Shown here piece by piece: positions 44,835-54,178 of a DNA stretch of 64,000 bases. The DNA is from Zunongwangia endophytica. GTDB lineage: Bacteria; Bacteroidota; Bacteroidia; Flavobacteriales; Flavobacteriaceae. The notes below the pieces were generated by a model. That model ran no database searches. It was not told the DNA's origin and saw nothing but the letters and a program-made list of their open reading frames with translations. The position numbers were made by a program, and so were the translations under genes. Numbering within the stretch: the first letter of the stretch is position 1; every line of letters starts with the position of its first letter. The DNA lies in the NCBI RefSeq assembly GCF_030409505.1, contig NZ_JAUFPZ010000002.1:2797501-2861500 (forward strand), given 5' to 3'.

Positions 44835-47270
44835 ATGTCTAAGATCTTCACCTTTGGCTTTTGGAACGCTATCGCCCGTCTAATTTTACGAAACAGAATT
44901 ATTATTATCCTTCTAATTGTGGGAATAACGGCATTTTTTGCTACGCAATGGAAGTATATGCAATTCTCGTTTACCGAGGCTAACTTATTACCCGACGACC
45001 ACGAAATTAACCAGGAATACAATGATTTTCTGGATAAATTTGGAGAAGAAGGTAATCTAATAGTCATGGGGATTAAGGATTCTACCCTATTTCAGGAAGA
45101 AAACTTTCAGGCCTGGAAAGATCTTAATGATAGTCTTCAGAAATTTCCTGAAGTAGATTATGCAATTTCTATCGGAAATCTTAAGAAACTCAAGAAATTT
45201 GAAGATCCTAAGCGTTTTGAAATGGTTCCTTTTATTGAAGAGGAATCACCAGACAGCTTAGAACTAGCAAGCTACGAAAACGAGCTTTTCTCTAAAATGC
45301 CGTTTTACGAAAATCTTGTTTACAGCTCCCATTCTAACACCATCCAAAGTGCTCTTTATCTAAATAAAGAGATTGTAAATTCTAAAGCTAGAAAAGATTT
45401 TGTAGTCGACCAACTGGTTCCTATGATCGAAAAGTTCAAAAAGGATACTGGTATGGATGTTCATGTTTCTGGAATGCCGTACATAAGAACACTCAATTCC
45501 CAGAATATTGTAGACGAAATTGGGCTTTTTATCGCTGCGGCTTTAGGAGTTACTTCCTTAATTTTCTTCTTTTTCTTTAGATCGATTAGAGCAACGGTAA
45601 TATCGATGCTTACCGTTTGTATTGGTGTGATGTGGGCTTTTGGTACGATTGGATTTTTACATTACGAAATAACGGTACTCACCGCACTTATTCCGCCGCT
45701 TATAATTGTAATTGGTATTCCCAATTGTATTTTCTTAATCAATAAATATCAGCAAGAAATCCAAAAACACGGGAATCAGGCAAAATCGCTTCAACGTGTG
45801 ATTGCCAAAGTAGGTAACGCTACTTTAATGACAAATATCACTACTGCTTCAGGATTTGCTACGTTTATTTTAACCGAAAGTAAATTACTGAAAGAATTTG
45901 GTATCGTGGCCTCCATCAATATTATAGCCATTTTTATTCTTTCATTACTTATCATTCCGGTGGTTTACAGTTATATGAAAATTCCGAAGTCGAAACATTT
46001 AAAACATTTAAACAGACAATGGATTGGTGGTTTTGTAAACTGGATGGAAAAGATGGTGAGAAACCATAGAATTGCGGTTTATTTTACTTCTGTAGCGCTA
46101 TTGGCTACCAGCATTATCGGTATTTACAATATCAAAATTTCCGGAAGTTTACTGGAAGATATGCCACAGGAAGCTTCTTTCTTTAAAGATGTGAAGTTTT
46201 TTGAACAGGAATTCGACGGAATTATGCCTCTGGAAATTCTAATTGATACCAAGCGACCAAAAGGAGTTTTAAAATCTTCCAGCTTAAAAAGGATCGAAGA
46301 ACTGGAAAATCTAATTGTTGAAGAACCACAGCTTTCTAAGCCACTTTCCATTACGCGTTTGGTAAAATATAGCAAGCAGGCGTATTATAACGGAAATCCA
46401 AAATATTACCAACTTCCTACCTCACAAGAACAAAACTTCATCATTCCTTACACCAAAGGAATGGAAGGTAACGATAATCTGGTAAATACTTACGTAGATA
46501 GCACCGGCCAATATGCAAGAATTACCACTTTTATGAAGGATATTGGCACCGATGAGATGGAAAGAATCGAAACCAGTCTTTGGCCTAAAATTCATAAAAT
46601 ATTTCCTGAAGAACGCTACGAGGTTACTATGACCGGGAAGGCATTAGTTTTTCAAAAAGGAACCACATATTTGGTTAAAAACCTTGTAGTTTCTTTATCT
46701 CTGGCGATTGTATTAATCGCTTTACTAATGGCATGGATGTTTAGAAGCTTTAGGATGATATTGATATCTTTAGTTCCAAATTTACTACCGCTTTTAATAA
46801 CAGCAGGAATGATGGGATATTTAGGTGTTCCTATAAAGCCATCAACCATTTTAGTATTCAGCATTGCTTTTGGAATTTCTGTAGATGACACGATTCACTT
46901 TTTGGCGAAATACCGGCAGGAACTTAAAGCTAATAATTGGAAAATTAAACGCTCTGTTTATGCTGCTCTTAGAGAAACAGGGGTAAGTATGTTTTATACT
47001 TCGATCGTCTTATTCTTCGGATTCTCAGTATTTATGATTAGTAGTTTTGGCGGAACTGTGGCTTTAGGAGGGTTGGTATCTGCTACCCTATTATTCGCAA
47101 TGCTATCTAATCTTTTACTGCTCCCATCGCTATTACTGTCTTTAGAACGAAGTATTGCGAACAAAGAAACACTTAAAGAGCCTGCAATGCGAATAATTGC
47201 GACCGAGGAAGATGAAGAAGAAATCTCTAAAGATGACGAGGCTCATAAAAACCATAAATTAGAAGACTAA
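44835..47270 (+). CDS. MMPL/RND-family transporter
   Basis: This 811-residue protein has the MMPL/patched topology: one N-terminal helix, a large periplasmic loop (about 40-230), a block of five helices (about 230-390), a second large loop and a second block of six (about 610-780). SIAFGISVDDTIHFLAKYRQELK (about 673-695) and the first-block GIPNCIFLINKYQQEI are the paired proton-relay segments. Its size is that of a half-size hydrophobe/amphiphile efflux or lipid exporter. The tail is acidic. The substrate is unknown; hopanoid, carotenoid or lipid export is possible. Start ATG 44835. Confidence 0.9.
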   Translation: MSKIFTFGFWNAIARLILRNRIIIILLIVGITAFFATQWKYMQFSFTEANLLPDDHEINQEYNDFLDKFGEEGNLIVMGIKDSTLFQEENFQAWKDLNDSLQKFPEVDYAISIGNLKKLKKFEDPKRFEMVPFIEEESPDSLELASYENELFSKMPFYENLVYSSHSNTIQSALYLNKEIVNSKARKDFVVDQLVPMIEKFKKDTGMDVHVSGMPYIRTLNSQNIVDEIGLFIAAALGVTSLIFFFFFRSIRATVISMLTVCIGVMWAFGTIGFLHYEITVLTALIPPLIIVIGIPNCIFLINKYQQEIQKHGNQAKSLQRVIAKVGNATLMTNITTASGFATFILTESKLLKEFGIVASINIIAIFILSLLIIPVVYSYMKIPKSKHLKHLNRQWIGGFVNWMEKMVRNHRIAVYFTSVALLATSIIGIYNIKISGSLLEDMPQEASFFKDVKFFEQEFDGIMPLEILIDTKRPKGVLKSSSLKRIEELENLIVEEPQLSKPLSITRLVKYSKQAYYNGNPKYYQLPTSQEQNFIIPYTKGMEGNDNLVNTYVDSTGQYARITTFMKDIGTDEMERIETSLWPKIHKIFPEERYEVTMTGKALVFQKGTTYLVKNLVVSLSLAIVLIALLMAWMFRSFRMILISLVPNLLPLLITAGMMGYLGVPIKPSTILVFSIAFGISVDDTIHFLAKYRQELKANNWKIKRSVYAALRETGVSMFYTSIVLFFGFSVFMISSFGGTVALGGLVSATLLFAMLSNLLLLPSLLLSLERSIANKETLKEPAMRIIATEEDEEEISKDDEAHKNHKLED

Positions 47271-47388
47271 ATTATCTCAAGTCTAGTACAAGTGAGATTA
47301 TAAGAAATAACACATCTATTTTGAAGCAAATCGAGCCGCATTTTATCTCGATTATCGAGTAAAGCTTAGCGGCTTAAAGGGAAATTTT

Positions 47389-47396
47389 TATCTTTG
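47389..47396 (+). promoter_or_regulatory. -7 element for asnS
   Basis: TATCTTTG fits TAnnTTTG and lies 23 bp before the asnS ATG. An inverted repeat (AATCGAG at 47329-47335, CTCGATT at 47347-47353) precedes it. Confidence 0.55.
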
Positions 47397-47419
47397 CTTC
47401 TTTTCTAAATCTAAAATAA

Positions 47420-48862
47420 ATGATACAGGCTAAAGTTGCTGAAATATTAGAAAGTAACCAGTTTTTACAGGAGTTTGAAATTAACGGATGGGTGCGTTCG
47501 TTTAGAAGTAATCGTTTTGTTGCTTTAAATGACGGATCTACCATTAATAATATACAATGTGTTATAGATTTTGAAAAATTTGATCCTGAAACTCTTAAGA
47601 GAATCACCGTTGGCGCCGCCATTAATGTAAAAGGGATTTTAAAAGAGAGTGAAGGGAAACAACAGCGCGTTGAAGTTGAAGCTAAAGAAGTGAAAATTCT
47701 TGGCGATGCGAATCCAGAAGAGGTAAAACTTACTATACTTTCTCCTAAACGCCATAGTTTAGAAAAGCTACGTGAGCAGGCACATTTACGAGTACGCACA
47801 AATACATTTGGAGCAATTATGCGTGTTCGATCAAAGTTATCGTTTGCTGTTCACAGTTATTTTCAGCAAAACAATTTCTATTATGTAAACACTCCAATTA
47901 TTACAGGTAGTGATGCAGAAGGAGCTGGTGAAATGTTTAAGGTTACTAATTTTGATCTTAAAAATCCTCCAAAAAAAGAAGATGGCAGCATCGATTATAA
48001 AAAAGATTTCTTCGGAAAAGAGACCAATCTTACGGTTTCTGGACAATTAGAAGGAGAAACTTTCGCACTTGGATTAGGCCAGATCTATACTTTCGGACCA
48101 ACATTTAGAGCTGAAAATTCGAATACCTCTAGACATTTAGCGGAGTTTTGGATGATCGAGCCAGAAATTGCTTTCTGTGATCTTGATCAAAACATGGATT
48201 TAGCGGAAGATTTCATTAAATACGTAGTAAAATATGTACTCGAAAATTGCAAAGATGATCTTGCATTTTTAGAAGAGCGTTTAGCTAATGAAGATAAATC
48301 GAAACCGGCTGCTGAACGTAGCGATATGGGCTTAATCGAAAAGCTGAATTTCGTTTTAGAAAATAACTTTAAGCGCGTTAGCTATACGGAAGCTATAGAA
48401 ATTCTTAAAAATTCGAAACCGAATAAAAAGAAGAAATTCAAATATATTATCGAAGAATGGGGTGCAGATTTGCAAAGTGAGCATGAACGTTTTCTTGTGG
48501 AAAAACACTTCAAATGTCCGGTAATTTTATTCGATTATCCTGCTAAAATTAAGGCATTCTACATGCGCTTAAACGAAGACGGTAAAACCGTTCGTGCAAT
48601 GGATATTCTATTCCCAGGTATCGGAGAAATTGTAGGTGGATCTCAAAGAGAAGAGCGCTTAGATGTTCTTCAGGAGAAAATGGAAGAGTTAGGAATCGAA
48701 GAAGAAGAACTTTGGTGGTATTTAGACACTCGTAGATTTGGTACTTGTGTACATAGCGGTTTCGGACTTGGTTTTGAGCGTTTGGTACAATTTGTAACAG
48801 GAATGGGAAATATTAGAGACGTAATTCCTTTCCCAAGAACACCACAAAGTGCAGAATTTTAA
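47420..48862 (+). CDS. asnS: Asparagine--tRNA ligase
   Basis: This 480-residue class IIb synthetase attaches asparagine to tRNA-Asn. An OB-fold anticodon-binding domain (about 18-110) carries INGWVRSFRSNRFVALNDGS. The catalytic domain has motif 2 (GPTFRAENSNTSRHLAEFWMIEPE, about 230-253) and motif 3 (GFGLGFERLVQFVTGM, about 450-465). Unlike AspS, it contains no insertion of the GAD type. Length is about normal (E. coli 466). It is followed by a terminator and is monocistronic. A direct Asn-tRNA route is therefore present. Confidence 0.97.
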   Translation: MIQAKVAEILESNQFLQEFEINGWVRSFRSNRFVALNDGSTINNIQCVIDFEKFDPETLKRITVGAAINVKGILKESEGKQQRVEVEAKEVKILGDANPEEVKLTILSPKRHSLEKLREQAHLRVRTNTFGAIMRVRSKLSFAVHSYFQQNNFYYVNTPIITGSDAEGAGEMFKVTNFDLKNPPKKEDGSIDYKKDFFGKETNLTVSGQLEGETFALGLGQIYTFGPTFRAENSNTSRHLAEFWMIEPEIAFCDLDQNMDLAEDFIKYVVKYVLENCKDDLAFLEERLANEDKSKPAAERSDMGLIEKLNFVLENNFKRVSYTEAIEILKNSKPNKKKKFKYIIEEWGADLQSEHERFLVEKHFKCPVILFDYPAKIKAFYMRLNEDGKTVRAMDILFPGIGEIVGGSQREERLDVLQEKMEELGIEEEELWWYLDTRRFGTCVHSGFGLGFERLVQFVTGMGNIRDVIPFPRTPQSAEF

Positions 48863-48885
48863 ACTATAGATTCTTATAAAATCAT

Positions 48886-48918
48886 ACCTCACAGCATGAT
48901 ACAACTGTGAGGTTTTTT
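48886..48918 (+). terminator. Terminator after asnS
   Basis: ACCTCACAG (48886-48894) pairs with CTGTGAGGT (48905-48913), followed by T residues. Confidence 0.88.
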
Positions 48919-49106
48919 ATTTAAATTGCATTTCAATCCTTCTTAAGTAGGAAGCTTTTTCAGAAACTATTACTGAAAAAATTAAAGCCCTCAGTATTCT
49001 CGAAATTGTAGGAATTTTAGTTTCTTTTTATGTAATTGTAAAGTTTTTTATCTTCACTTTTAGTGCAGCAATTGCTGGTTAAATAATCCTATGTAATTTA
49101 TTTTTT

Positions 49107-49964
49107 TTGAAAATTAAAGAAACTCATATTGTCCCTAAACTTCCTGAAACTATCAGACTGCAAGAATATGCTGCTACTATTTTTGAATCTTTAACCACGC
49201 GAAGCGCAATTAAAAAAGCCATTAAAAAACAGCTAATTTTAATTGATGGTAAAATTGCCCAAACTGGAGATTGGATTTCAGAAGGACAAAAAATTGAATT
49301 ACTTCAACCTGAAATTCGACAAAAATCATTCAATTTAAAAATAGAGGTGATTTTTGAAGACGATTATATCGCGGTAATCAATAAACCTGCAGGTTATCCT
49401 ACCAGTGGAAATTACTTCAAAACTATACAAAATGCGTTAGCTTTTAATTTAAAACCTTCCGAAGCTATCGATTGTTTAGATGCTCCGCAGCCGGCACATC
49501 GTTTGGACAATCCTACAAGCGGAATCCTGCTTTGCGCTAAAACAAATAAGGCCCTCATCGAGTTAAACAGGCAATTTCAGGAAAAAGAAATTCAGAAAAC
49601 TTACACAGCAATTGTCGAAGGTGATTTTCCTGAACAAGAACAACTATTTGAAAATGAAATTGAAGAAAAACATGCGAAAACTTCGATTAAGCTTTTAAAA
49701 AAAATCGAATATAAAAGCACCAATCTTAGTTTGGTCGCAGCCAAACCTATTACGGGTAGGACGCACCAAATTCGAATTCATCTTGCTCATAATGATTATC
49801 CAATTTTAGGCGAAAAACAATATGGATCTCCTGAAAGTATATCTTCAAAAGGTCTGTTTCTAGCTTCTACTTCCGTAGCTTTCAAACATCCAATTTATCT
49901 TAATAATATGGATTTTGAGATTAAACTTCCGAAGAAATTTGATCGATTTCTAAGTAATATTTAG
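49107..49964 (+). CDS. RluA-family pseudouridine synthase
   Basis: This 285-residue enzyme has an N-terminal S4-like RNA-binding part (about 18-70, RSAIKKAIKKQLILIDGKIAQTGDWISEGQKIEL) and an RluA-type catalytic domain. PAHRLDNPTSGILL holds the catalytic aspartate, and IAVINKPAGYPTS and TGRTHQIRIHLAHNDYPILGEKQYG are typical blocks. It isomerises uridine in rRNA or tRNA; the target position is unknown. The start is TTG at 49107 following a T run. It is transcribed alone between asnS and rpoN. Confidence 0.9.
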   Translation: MKIKETHIVPKLPETIRLQEYAATIFESLTTRSAIKKAIKKQLILIDGKIAQTGDWISEGQKIELLQPEIRQKSFNLKIEVIFEDDYIAVINKPAGYPTSGNYFKTIQNALAFNLKPSEAIDCLDAPQPAHRLDNPTSGILLCAKTNKALIELNRQFQEKEIQKTYTAIVEGDFPEQEQLFENEIEEKHAKTSIKLLKKIEYKSTNLSLVAAKPITGRTHQIRIHLAHNDYPILGEKQYGSPESISSKGLFLASTSVAFKHPIYLNNMDFEIKLPKKFDRFLSNI

Positions 49965-50156
49965 CTTCCTTAACAAAAATTTACCACAATCATCTACTGT
50001 GCCAAAGTACAATCAGCGAACATTTCCGTATTTTTGTTTAGAAGATATTCTGGAAATATTCAGAAATTCCATTTAAAAAAAACATAGATTTGAAGTTACT
50101 CTCGAGTAAAATCAAATCTATAAATCTCAAATATCGAGTAAGGTAAATCACTTTAT

Positions 50157-51629
50157 ATGCTAAAACAGCAATTAAATTTTAAGTTATCACAAAAGCTATC
50201 GCCGCAACAAATCCAGTTGATGAAGCTTATTCAGTTGCCTACACAGGCTTTTGAGCAGCGCATGAAACAGGAAATTGAAGAAAATCCTGCGTTAGAAACC
50301 GGGAAAGACGAGCAACGCGACGAGTACGATTATGAAGATGATTATGATAACCGAGATTCTGAAGCTGAGTTTGATGACAAGAATGAGATTAATACTGAAG
50401 ATATTAATGTCGATGAGTATTTAAGTGACGATGAAGTTCCAAATTATCGCTTGCAAGCCAATAATTATAGCGCAGACGATGAAGACAAGCATGTGCCTTA
50501 TGCGGCGGGAATTTCTTTTACGCAACATTTAAAAAATCAGCTAAACACATTAAGGTTTAATGACAATGAATATGAAATTGCCGAATTTCTAGTAGGGAGT
50601 ATTGATGAGAGTGGATATATAAGAAGAAACATTCAGGACACGGTAGATGATCTCGCGTTCACTCAAAATGTCTACACCGATGAAGAAACGGTTGAAAAAG
50701 TGCTTAGAAAAGTTCAGGATTTGGATCCTGCCGGAGTTGGTGCACGTTCGCTTCAGGAATGTTTGCTTATTCAGTTAAAAAGGAAAGAAGCTACACGAGC
50801 GGTAACTATGGCTACAGAGATTATCGATTCCTCTTTCGATCATTTCAGCAAAAGACATTACACAAAGTTGCTTTCCAAACATGATATTTCTGAAGACGAT
50901 TTAAGAGATGCCATTGATGTGATAAGTCATTTAAATCCTAAACCTGGCGGAGCCTATTCTGGTAATACCAGAATGGTAGAGCATGTTATCCCAGATTTTA
51001 CCATTAAAATCGCAGATGGCGAATTAGAGCTAAGCCTTAACGGAAGGAATGCTCCAGAAATGCACGTTTCTCGTGATTATAGCGATATGCTGAAAGGTTA
51101 TAAAGAAAGCAAGAAAAAGACGAAAGAGCAGAAAGATGCAGTGATGTTTATAAAACAGAAGCTGGACGCTGCAAAATGGTTTATTGAAGCAATTAAACAA
51201 CGCCAGCAAACCTTGATGGTGACAATGAGTTCTATTATGCATTATCAGAAGGAATATTTTCTTACCGGTGATGAGCGTAATCTTAGACCGATGATCTTAA
51301 AGGATATTGCAGACGAGATTGAAATGGATGTGTCTACCGTTTCTCGTGTGGCCAATAGTAAATATGTTGATACGCCATATGGAACAAAATTGATTAAAGA
51401 ATTCTTTTCTGAATCAATGAAAAACGATCAGGGTGAAGATGTTTCTACAAGAGAAATCAAGAAAATCCTGGAGATGTCTATTGAAGAGGAAGACAAGAAA
51501 AAACCACTTACAGACGAAAAACTTGCTAAAGTTCTAAAAGATAAAGGATACCCGATAGCTAGAAGAACGGTAGCAAAATATAGAGAGCAACTGGACATTC
51601 CTGTAGCACGTTTACGTAAAGAAATTTAA
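50157..51629 (+). CDS. rpoN: RNA polymerase sigma-54 factor
   Basis: This 490-residue sigma factor for activator-dependent promoters has region I with LNFKLSQKLSPQQIQLMKLIQLPTQAFEQRMKQEIEENPAL (about 5-46). An acidic region II is rich in D and E (about 50-120). The core-binding domain is followed by a helix-turn-helix (MDVSTVSRVANSKYV, about 390-405). The RpoN box ends with ARRTVAKYREQLDIPVARLR near the C-terminus. The final residues overlap the next gene (A of TAATGA region). Activators of the NtrC class must exist elsewhere; none is in this window. Confidence 0.97.
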   Translation: MLKQQLNFKLSQKLSPQQIQLMKLIQLPTQAFEQRMKQEIEENPALETGKDEQRDEYDYEDDYDNRDSEAEFDDKNEINTEDINVDEYLSDDEVPNYRLQANNYSADDEDKHVPYAAGISFTQHLKNQLNTLRFNDNEYEIAEFLVGSIDESGYIRRNIQDTVDDLAFTQNVYTDEETVEKVLRKVQDLDPAGVGARSLQECLLIQLKRKEATRAVTMATEIIDSSFDHFSKRHYTKLLSKHDISEDDLRDAIDVISHLNPKPGGAYSGNTRMVEHVIPDFTIKIADGELELSLNGRNAPEMHVSRDYSDMLKGYKESKKKTKEQKDAVMFIKQKLDAAKWFIEAIKQRQQTLMVTMSSIMHYQKEYFLTGDERNLRPMILKDIADEIEMDVSTVSRVANSKYVDTPYGTKLIKEFFSESMKNDQGEDVSTREIKKILEMSIEEEDKKKPLTDEKLAKVLKDKGYPIARRTVAKYREQLDIPVARLRKEI

Positions 51630-52234
51630 TGAAGGTCTTTTTAAAGCTTGCTTCGTATCTGTTTCATCCCATTTGGATGCCTTTTGCGGGCAGTTTACTT
51701 TATTTTCAATTAACACCACGGTTTTTTCCTGAAGAAGTAATTAAAGCTAAATTATTAGCAATAGCGATCATTACGGTGTTTATTCCGATAGTGTTTTTCT
51801 TTCTTCTGAAAAATCTCGGCAAAGTCACGAATATGGCTTTGAGTGAAGTTGAAGAGCGCAAATGGCCTTTGTTTTTTTTTAGCATTCTTTGCTTGATGGT
51901 GTTAAATCAAATTCTAGATCGCTATAATTATCCAGAGGTTTACTTCTATTTTGTAGGAATTTTAGGCGCTACTGCAATCGCTTATGTATGCACACTTTTC
52001 AAATTAAAAATCAGTTTGCATATGATGGGATTGGCTGGTTTTACCGCTTTTTTAATCGCTTTTAGCCGTTATTTCCACATTAATATGATCTTAGCTACAT
52101 CTGGACTTTTAATCGCGCTTGGATTAACCGCAAGCTCCAGGCTTTACTTAAAAGCTCACACTAACACAGAATTAATATTGGGAAGTTTAGCGGGTATTTT
52201 GCCGCAAGCGTTACTCTTCTATTATTGGCTATAG
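51629..52234 (+). CDS. Divergent PAP2-like integral membrane protein
   Basis: This 201-residue protein has six membrane segments. A weak PAP2 signature is visible: S129-L-H131 in KISLHMMG fits motif 2 (SGH-like), and S170-R171-x5-H177-x3-E181 in SSRLYLKAHTNTE fits motif 3, with Glu in place of Asp. Motif 1 is not clear (EVEERKWP, about 72-80). It may be a lipid phosphatase or transferase with altered activity. It overlaps the rpoN stop by one base, so the genes are translationally coupled. It also overlaps the convergent barrel gene by 6 bp. Confidence 0.7.
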   Translation: MKVFLKLASYLFHPIWMPFAGSLLYFQLTPRFFPEEVIKAKLLAIAIITVFIPIVFFFLLKNLGKVTNMALSEVEERKWPLFFFSILCLMVLNQILDRYNYPEVYFYFVGILGATAIAYVCTLFKLKISLHMMGLAGFTAFLIAFSRYFHINMILATSGLLIALGLTASSRLYLKAHTNTELILGSLAGILPQALLFYYWL

Positions 52235-52936
52235 AATATAAAACATCAAACCTACACGTAAAGTAGAAATGTTCACATCTTCTCCTTCTACCATAACACC
52301 TTTGAAAAATGGATTTAGACCATAATAAATCTGAAAATTGAAAGTACTATAACCAAAGGTGAAGCTAGCACCTAAACGAAATCTTTCTAACTCGGCTACA
52401 TCACTTTGTTTCACAGTATTTCCTTCCTGCTTGAACGCAGATCTGAAATGGTATATATATCCTAATTTGAGGCCGGTATAAATACGCCAAAATTTATAAG
52501 ATGTAAAAGTTGATGTTCTCCATCTAAACTGAATTGGCGCTTCAATTAGGAAGGTATTAAAACGATTTGAATTATAATCGATATCATCCTGATTCAAATT
52601 ACGGAAGATACTATTGCCATCCTGATCTTCACCTATAAACAAGTTTTGACCAAAACTGTCAAAAGCTAGACCAAGACCAATTCCTATTCCAACATTTCGA
52701 TCTTTATTTAAAGGAATATCACGAATAAATCCACCACTTAAACCTGCAGAAAAACCGTTTTGATCTAAAAAATCAGGCTGGTCTGTGATAAAATTAAAGC
52801 TTAAACCAAAGTAAAATTGATCTTCGCGGTAGCTACTATCGATAACTGTGGGAATACTATCTGAAAAAGCAGGATTGCTTCGCTGCGCATTCGCAGCAAA
52901 ACCAAAAAATAGTAAAATTAGAAACTTATATTTCAT
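52229..52936 (-). CDS. PorT-type outer-membrane beta-barrel protein
   Basis: This 235-residue exported protein has a signal peptide (MKYKFLILLFFGFAANAQ) and about eight amphipathic beta strands, with repeated FYFGLSFNFITDQPDF, FNTFLIEAPIQFRWRTS and FRLGASFTFGYSTFNFQIYYGLNPFF patterns. It ends in an aromatic (MFYIL). This is the PorT/OMP_b-brl_2 family, which contains the PorT protein of type IX secretion. Whether it is the secretion factor itself cannot be told from the sequence alone. It is convergent with rpoN's neighbour and downstream of a terminator for the Exb operon. Confidence 0.78.
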   Translation of the reverse strand: MKYKFLILLFFGFAANAQRSNPAFSDSIPTVIDSSYREDQFYFGLSFNFITDQPDFLDQNGFSAGLSGGFIRDIPLNKDRNVGIGIGLGLAFDSFGQNLFIGEDQDGNSIFRNLNQDDIDYNSNRFNTFLIEAPIQFRWRTSTFTSYKFWRIYTGLKLGYIYHFRSAFKQEGNTVKQSDVAELERFRLGASFTFGYSTFNFQIYYGLNPFFKGVMVEGEDVNISTLRVGLMFYIL

Positions 52937-52969
52937 GAAATTCTAGTACATGCAATCCAAAGTAAATAT

Positions 52970-53009
52970 AAAAAAACATCCCATCCTGAATTAAGGATGG
53001 GATGTTTTT
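52970..53009 (-). terminator. Terminator after the Exb operon
   Basis: A 16-bp perfect stem AAAAACATCCCATCCT (52972-52987) pairs with AGGATGGGATGTTTTT (52994-53009) around a 6-nt loop. A T-rich run follows on the minus strand. Confidence 0.93.
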
Positions 53010-53036
53010 AATACTATTTAAAACTAAACAATTAGA

Positions 53037-53519
53037 TCAATCCTGAACTCGGGTTGCATCTCCTTGTACGGTAGTATAGTTAATCTTAAGCGCTTCAGCT
53101 TTTCTAAGTTCTTGTTTAATATCAGACACAAGTCCCATATTAGTTTCCTTATCGACTTTTAAAGCTGTAGTTAAATATGGTATTAACTCTTCTCTTTTCT
53201 GATCTCTCTCAGAATAAATAAAAGATTGTACCTCGCTAACATCTGCAAACTTATCGTTTAACTGAATTCTAGCTTCTGTACCATATTTTTGCTGATATCT
53301 CTGGCTCGGCTTACCGGCGTAGATATACATTACCAAATCCTTTTTATCTAGTTTTTCAACTTGATCTGCAGTAGGTAATGAATTCTTAACCATTAGCGTG
53401 GTCTCACGCATCGTTGTCGCTACCATAAAGAAAAACAGTAACATAAATACAATATCGGGTAACGACGCCGTACTGATAGCAGGTAATTCGCCAGACTTTT
53501 TCTTTTTAAATTTAGACAT
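53037..53519 (-). CDS. exbD: ExbD/TolR-family proton-channel component, copy 2
   Basis: This 160-residue protein has one N-terminal membrane helix (about 19-38) in the typical ExbD context, with the family residue D25 (SLPDIVFMLLFFFMVATTMRE) as the likely proton-carrying aspartate. A periplasmic domain follows. It is the last gene of an exbB-X-exbD-exbD operon on the minus strand and starts 38 bp after copy 1. ExbB/ExbD complexes energise TonB-dependent outer-membrane transporters. Paralogous ExbD pairs are usual in this phylum. Symbol given because of family, not proven identity. Confidence 0.88.
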   Translation of the reverse strand: MSKFKKKKSGELPAISTASLPDIVFMLLFFFMVATTMRETTLMVKNSLPTADQVEKLDKKDLVMYIYAGKPSQRYQQKYGTEARIQLNDKFADVSEVQSFIYSERDQKREELIPYLTTALKVDKETNMGLVSDIKQELRKAEALKINYTTVQGDATRVQD

Positions 53520-53557
53520 AATAAATGGTCAAATTAAATTTAGTGTTAAAAAGGCTG

Positions 53558-54172
53558 TTAACCTTTAGGCTCTGCTTCAGAAAGCTTTTGAGGAATCAAA
53601 TCCTTAATAGATTCGATTTTCTCTTTTAAAGATTCCTTTCTACCTTCACCTGTTTTTGGATCATTATATTCTGCTTCCAAATTAACAAATGAAGTTCCGT
53701 ACATACGTTGAGCCTCTCTATCTCTCAATTCATTATAAGCAGCCACCAATTCATTCTGAACGGCGATATAAGTACCATACTCAGTACCTCTGTTATTTTG
53801 TAAAGAGATAATAGCTTTTTGTGGGTTTACAGAAGATTCAGCGCTTCCTGCTCCCTGACAAAAATTACAGGCTTCACTTCCTGATCCTCCTCCGTTATCT
53901 AAGAAATTAAAAGCAGCTTGACGCAGATCTTTCAATTCCATTTCTTCGTCTTCCACCAACAAATCATTATTACTGTTTAATACAACAGTAAAAATGTTTC
54001 TTTGTTTAATCTTTGGTGGATCCGGAATATCTTCGTCTTGCCATGGCGGTAACTTCCTACTAATACCCTTATCGGTCTCGATGGTTGTAGTTACCAAGAA
54101 GAAGATAAGAAGTAAGAAAGCAATATCTGCCATAGATCCCGCATTTACTTCGGGTGATGATCTTCTAGCCAT
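53558..54172 (-). CDS. exbD: ExbD/TolR-family proton-channel component, copy 1
   Basis: This 204-residue protein has the membrane helix with the conserved aspartate (NAGSMADIAFLLLIFFLVTTTIETDKGI, about 9-36) and a longer periplasmic domain than copy 2, including an insertion with CNFCQG (about 98-103) and Lys-rich helical tail. Cys pairs are rare in ExbD and might bind a metal or form a disulfide. It starts 6 bp after the unknown membrane gene. It likely pairs with copy 2 in one hetero-oligomeric stator. Confidence 0.88.
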   Translation of the reverse strand: MARRSSPEVNAGSMADIAFLLLIFFLVTTTIETDKGISRKLPPWQDEDIPDPPKIKQRNIFTVVLNSNNDLLVEDEEMELKDLRQAAFNFLDNGGGSGSEACNFCQGAGSAESSVNPQKAIISLQNNRGTEYGTYIAVQNELVAAYNELRDREAQRMYGTSFVNLEAEYNDPKTGEGRKESLKEKIESIKDLIPQKLSEAEPKG

Positions 54173-54178
54173 AGGTTC

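Noticed and set aside
50101..50156. Repeated CGAGTAA words upstream of rpoN as operators
   Set aside because: Short AT-rich words of this kind recur between many genes here, and no symmetric arrangement is evident.
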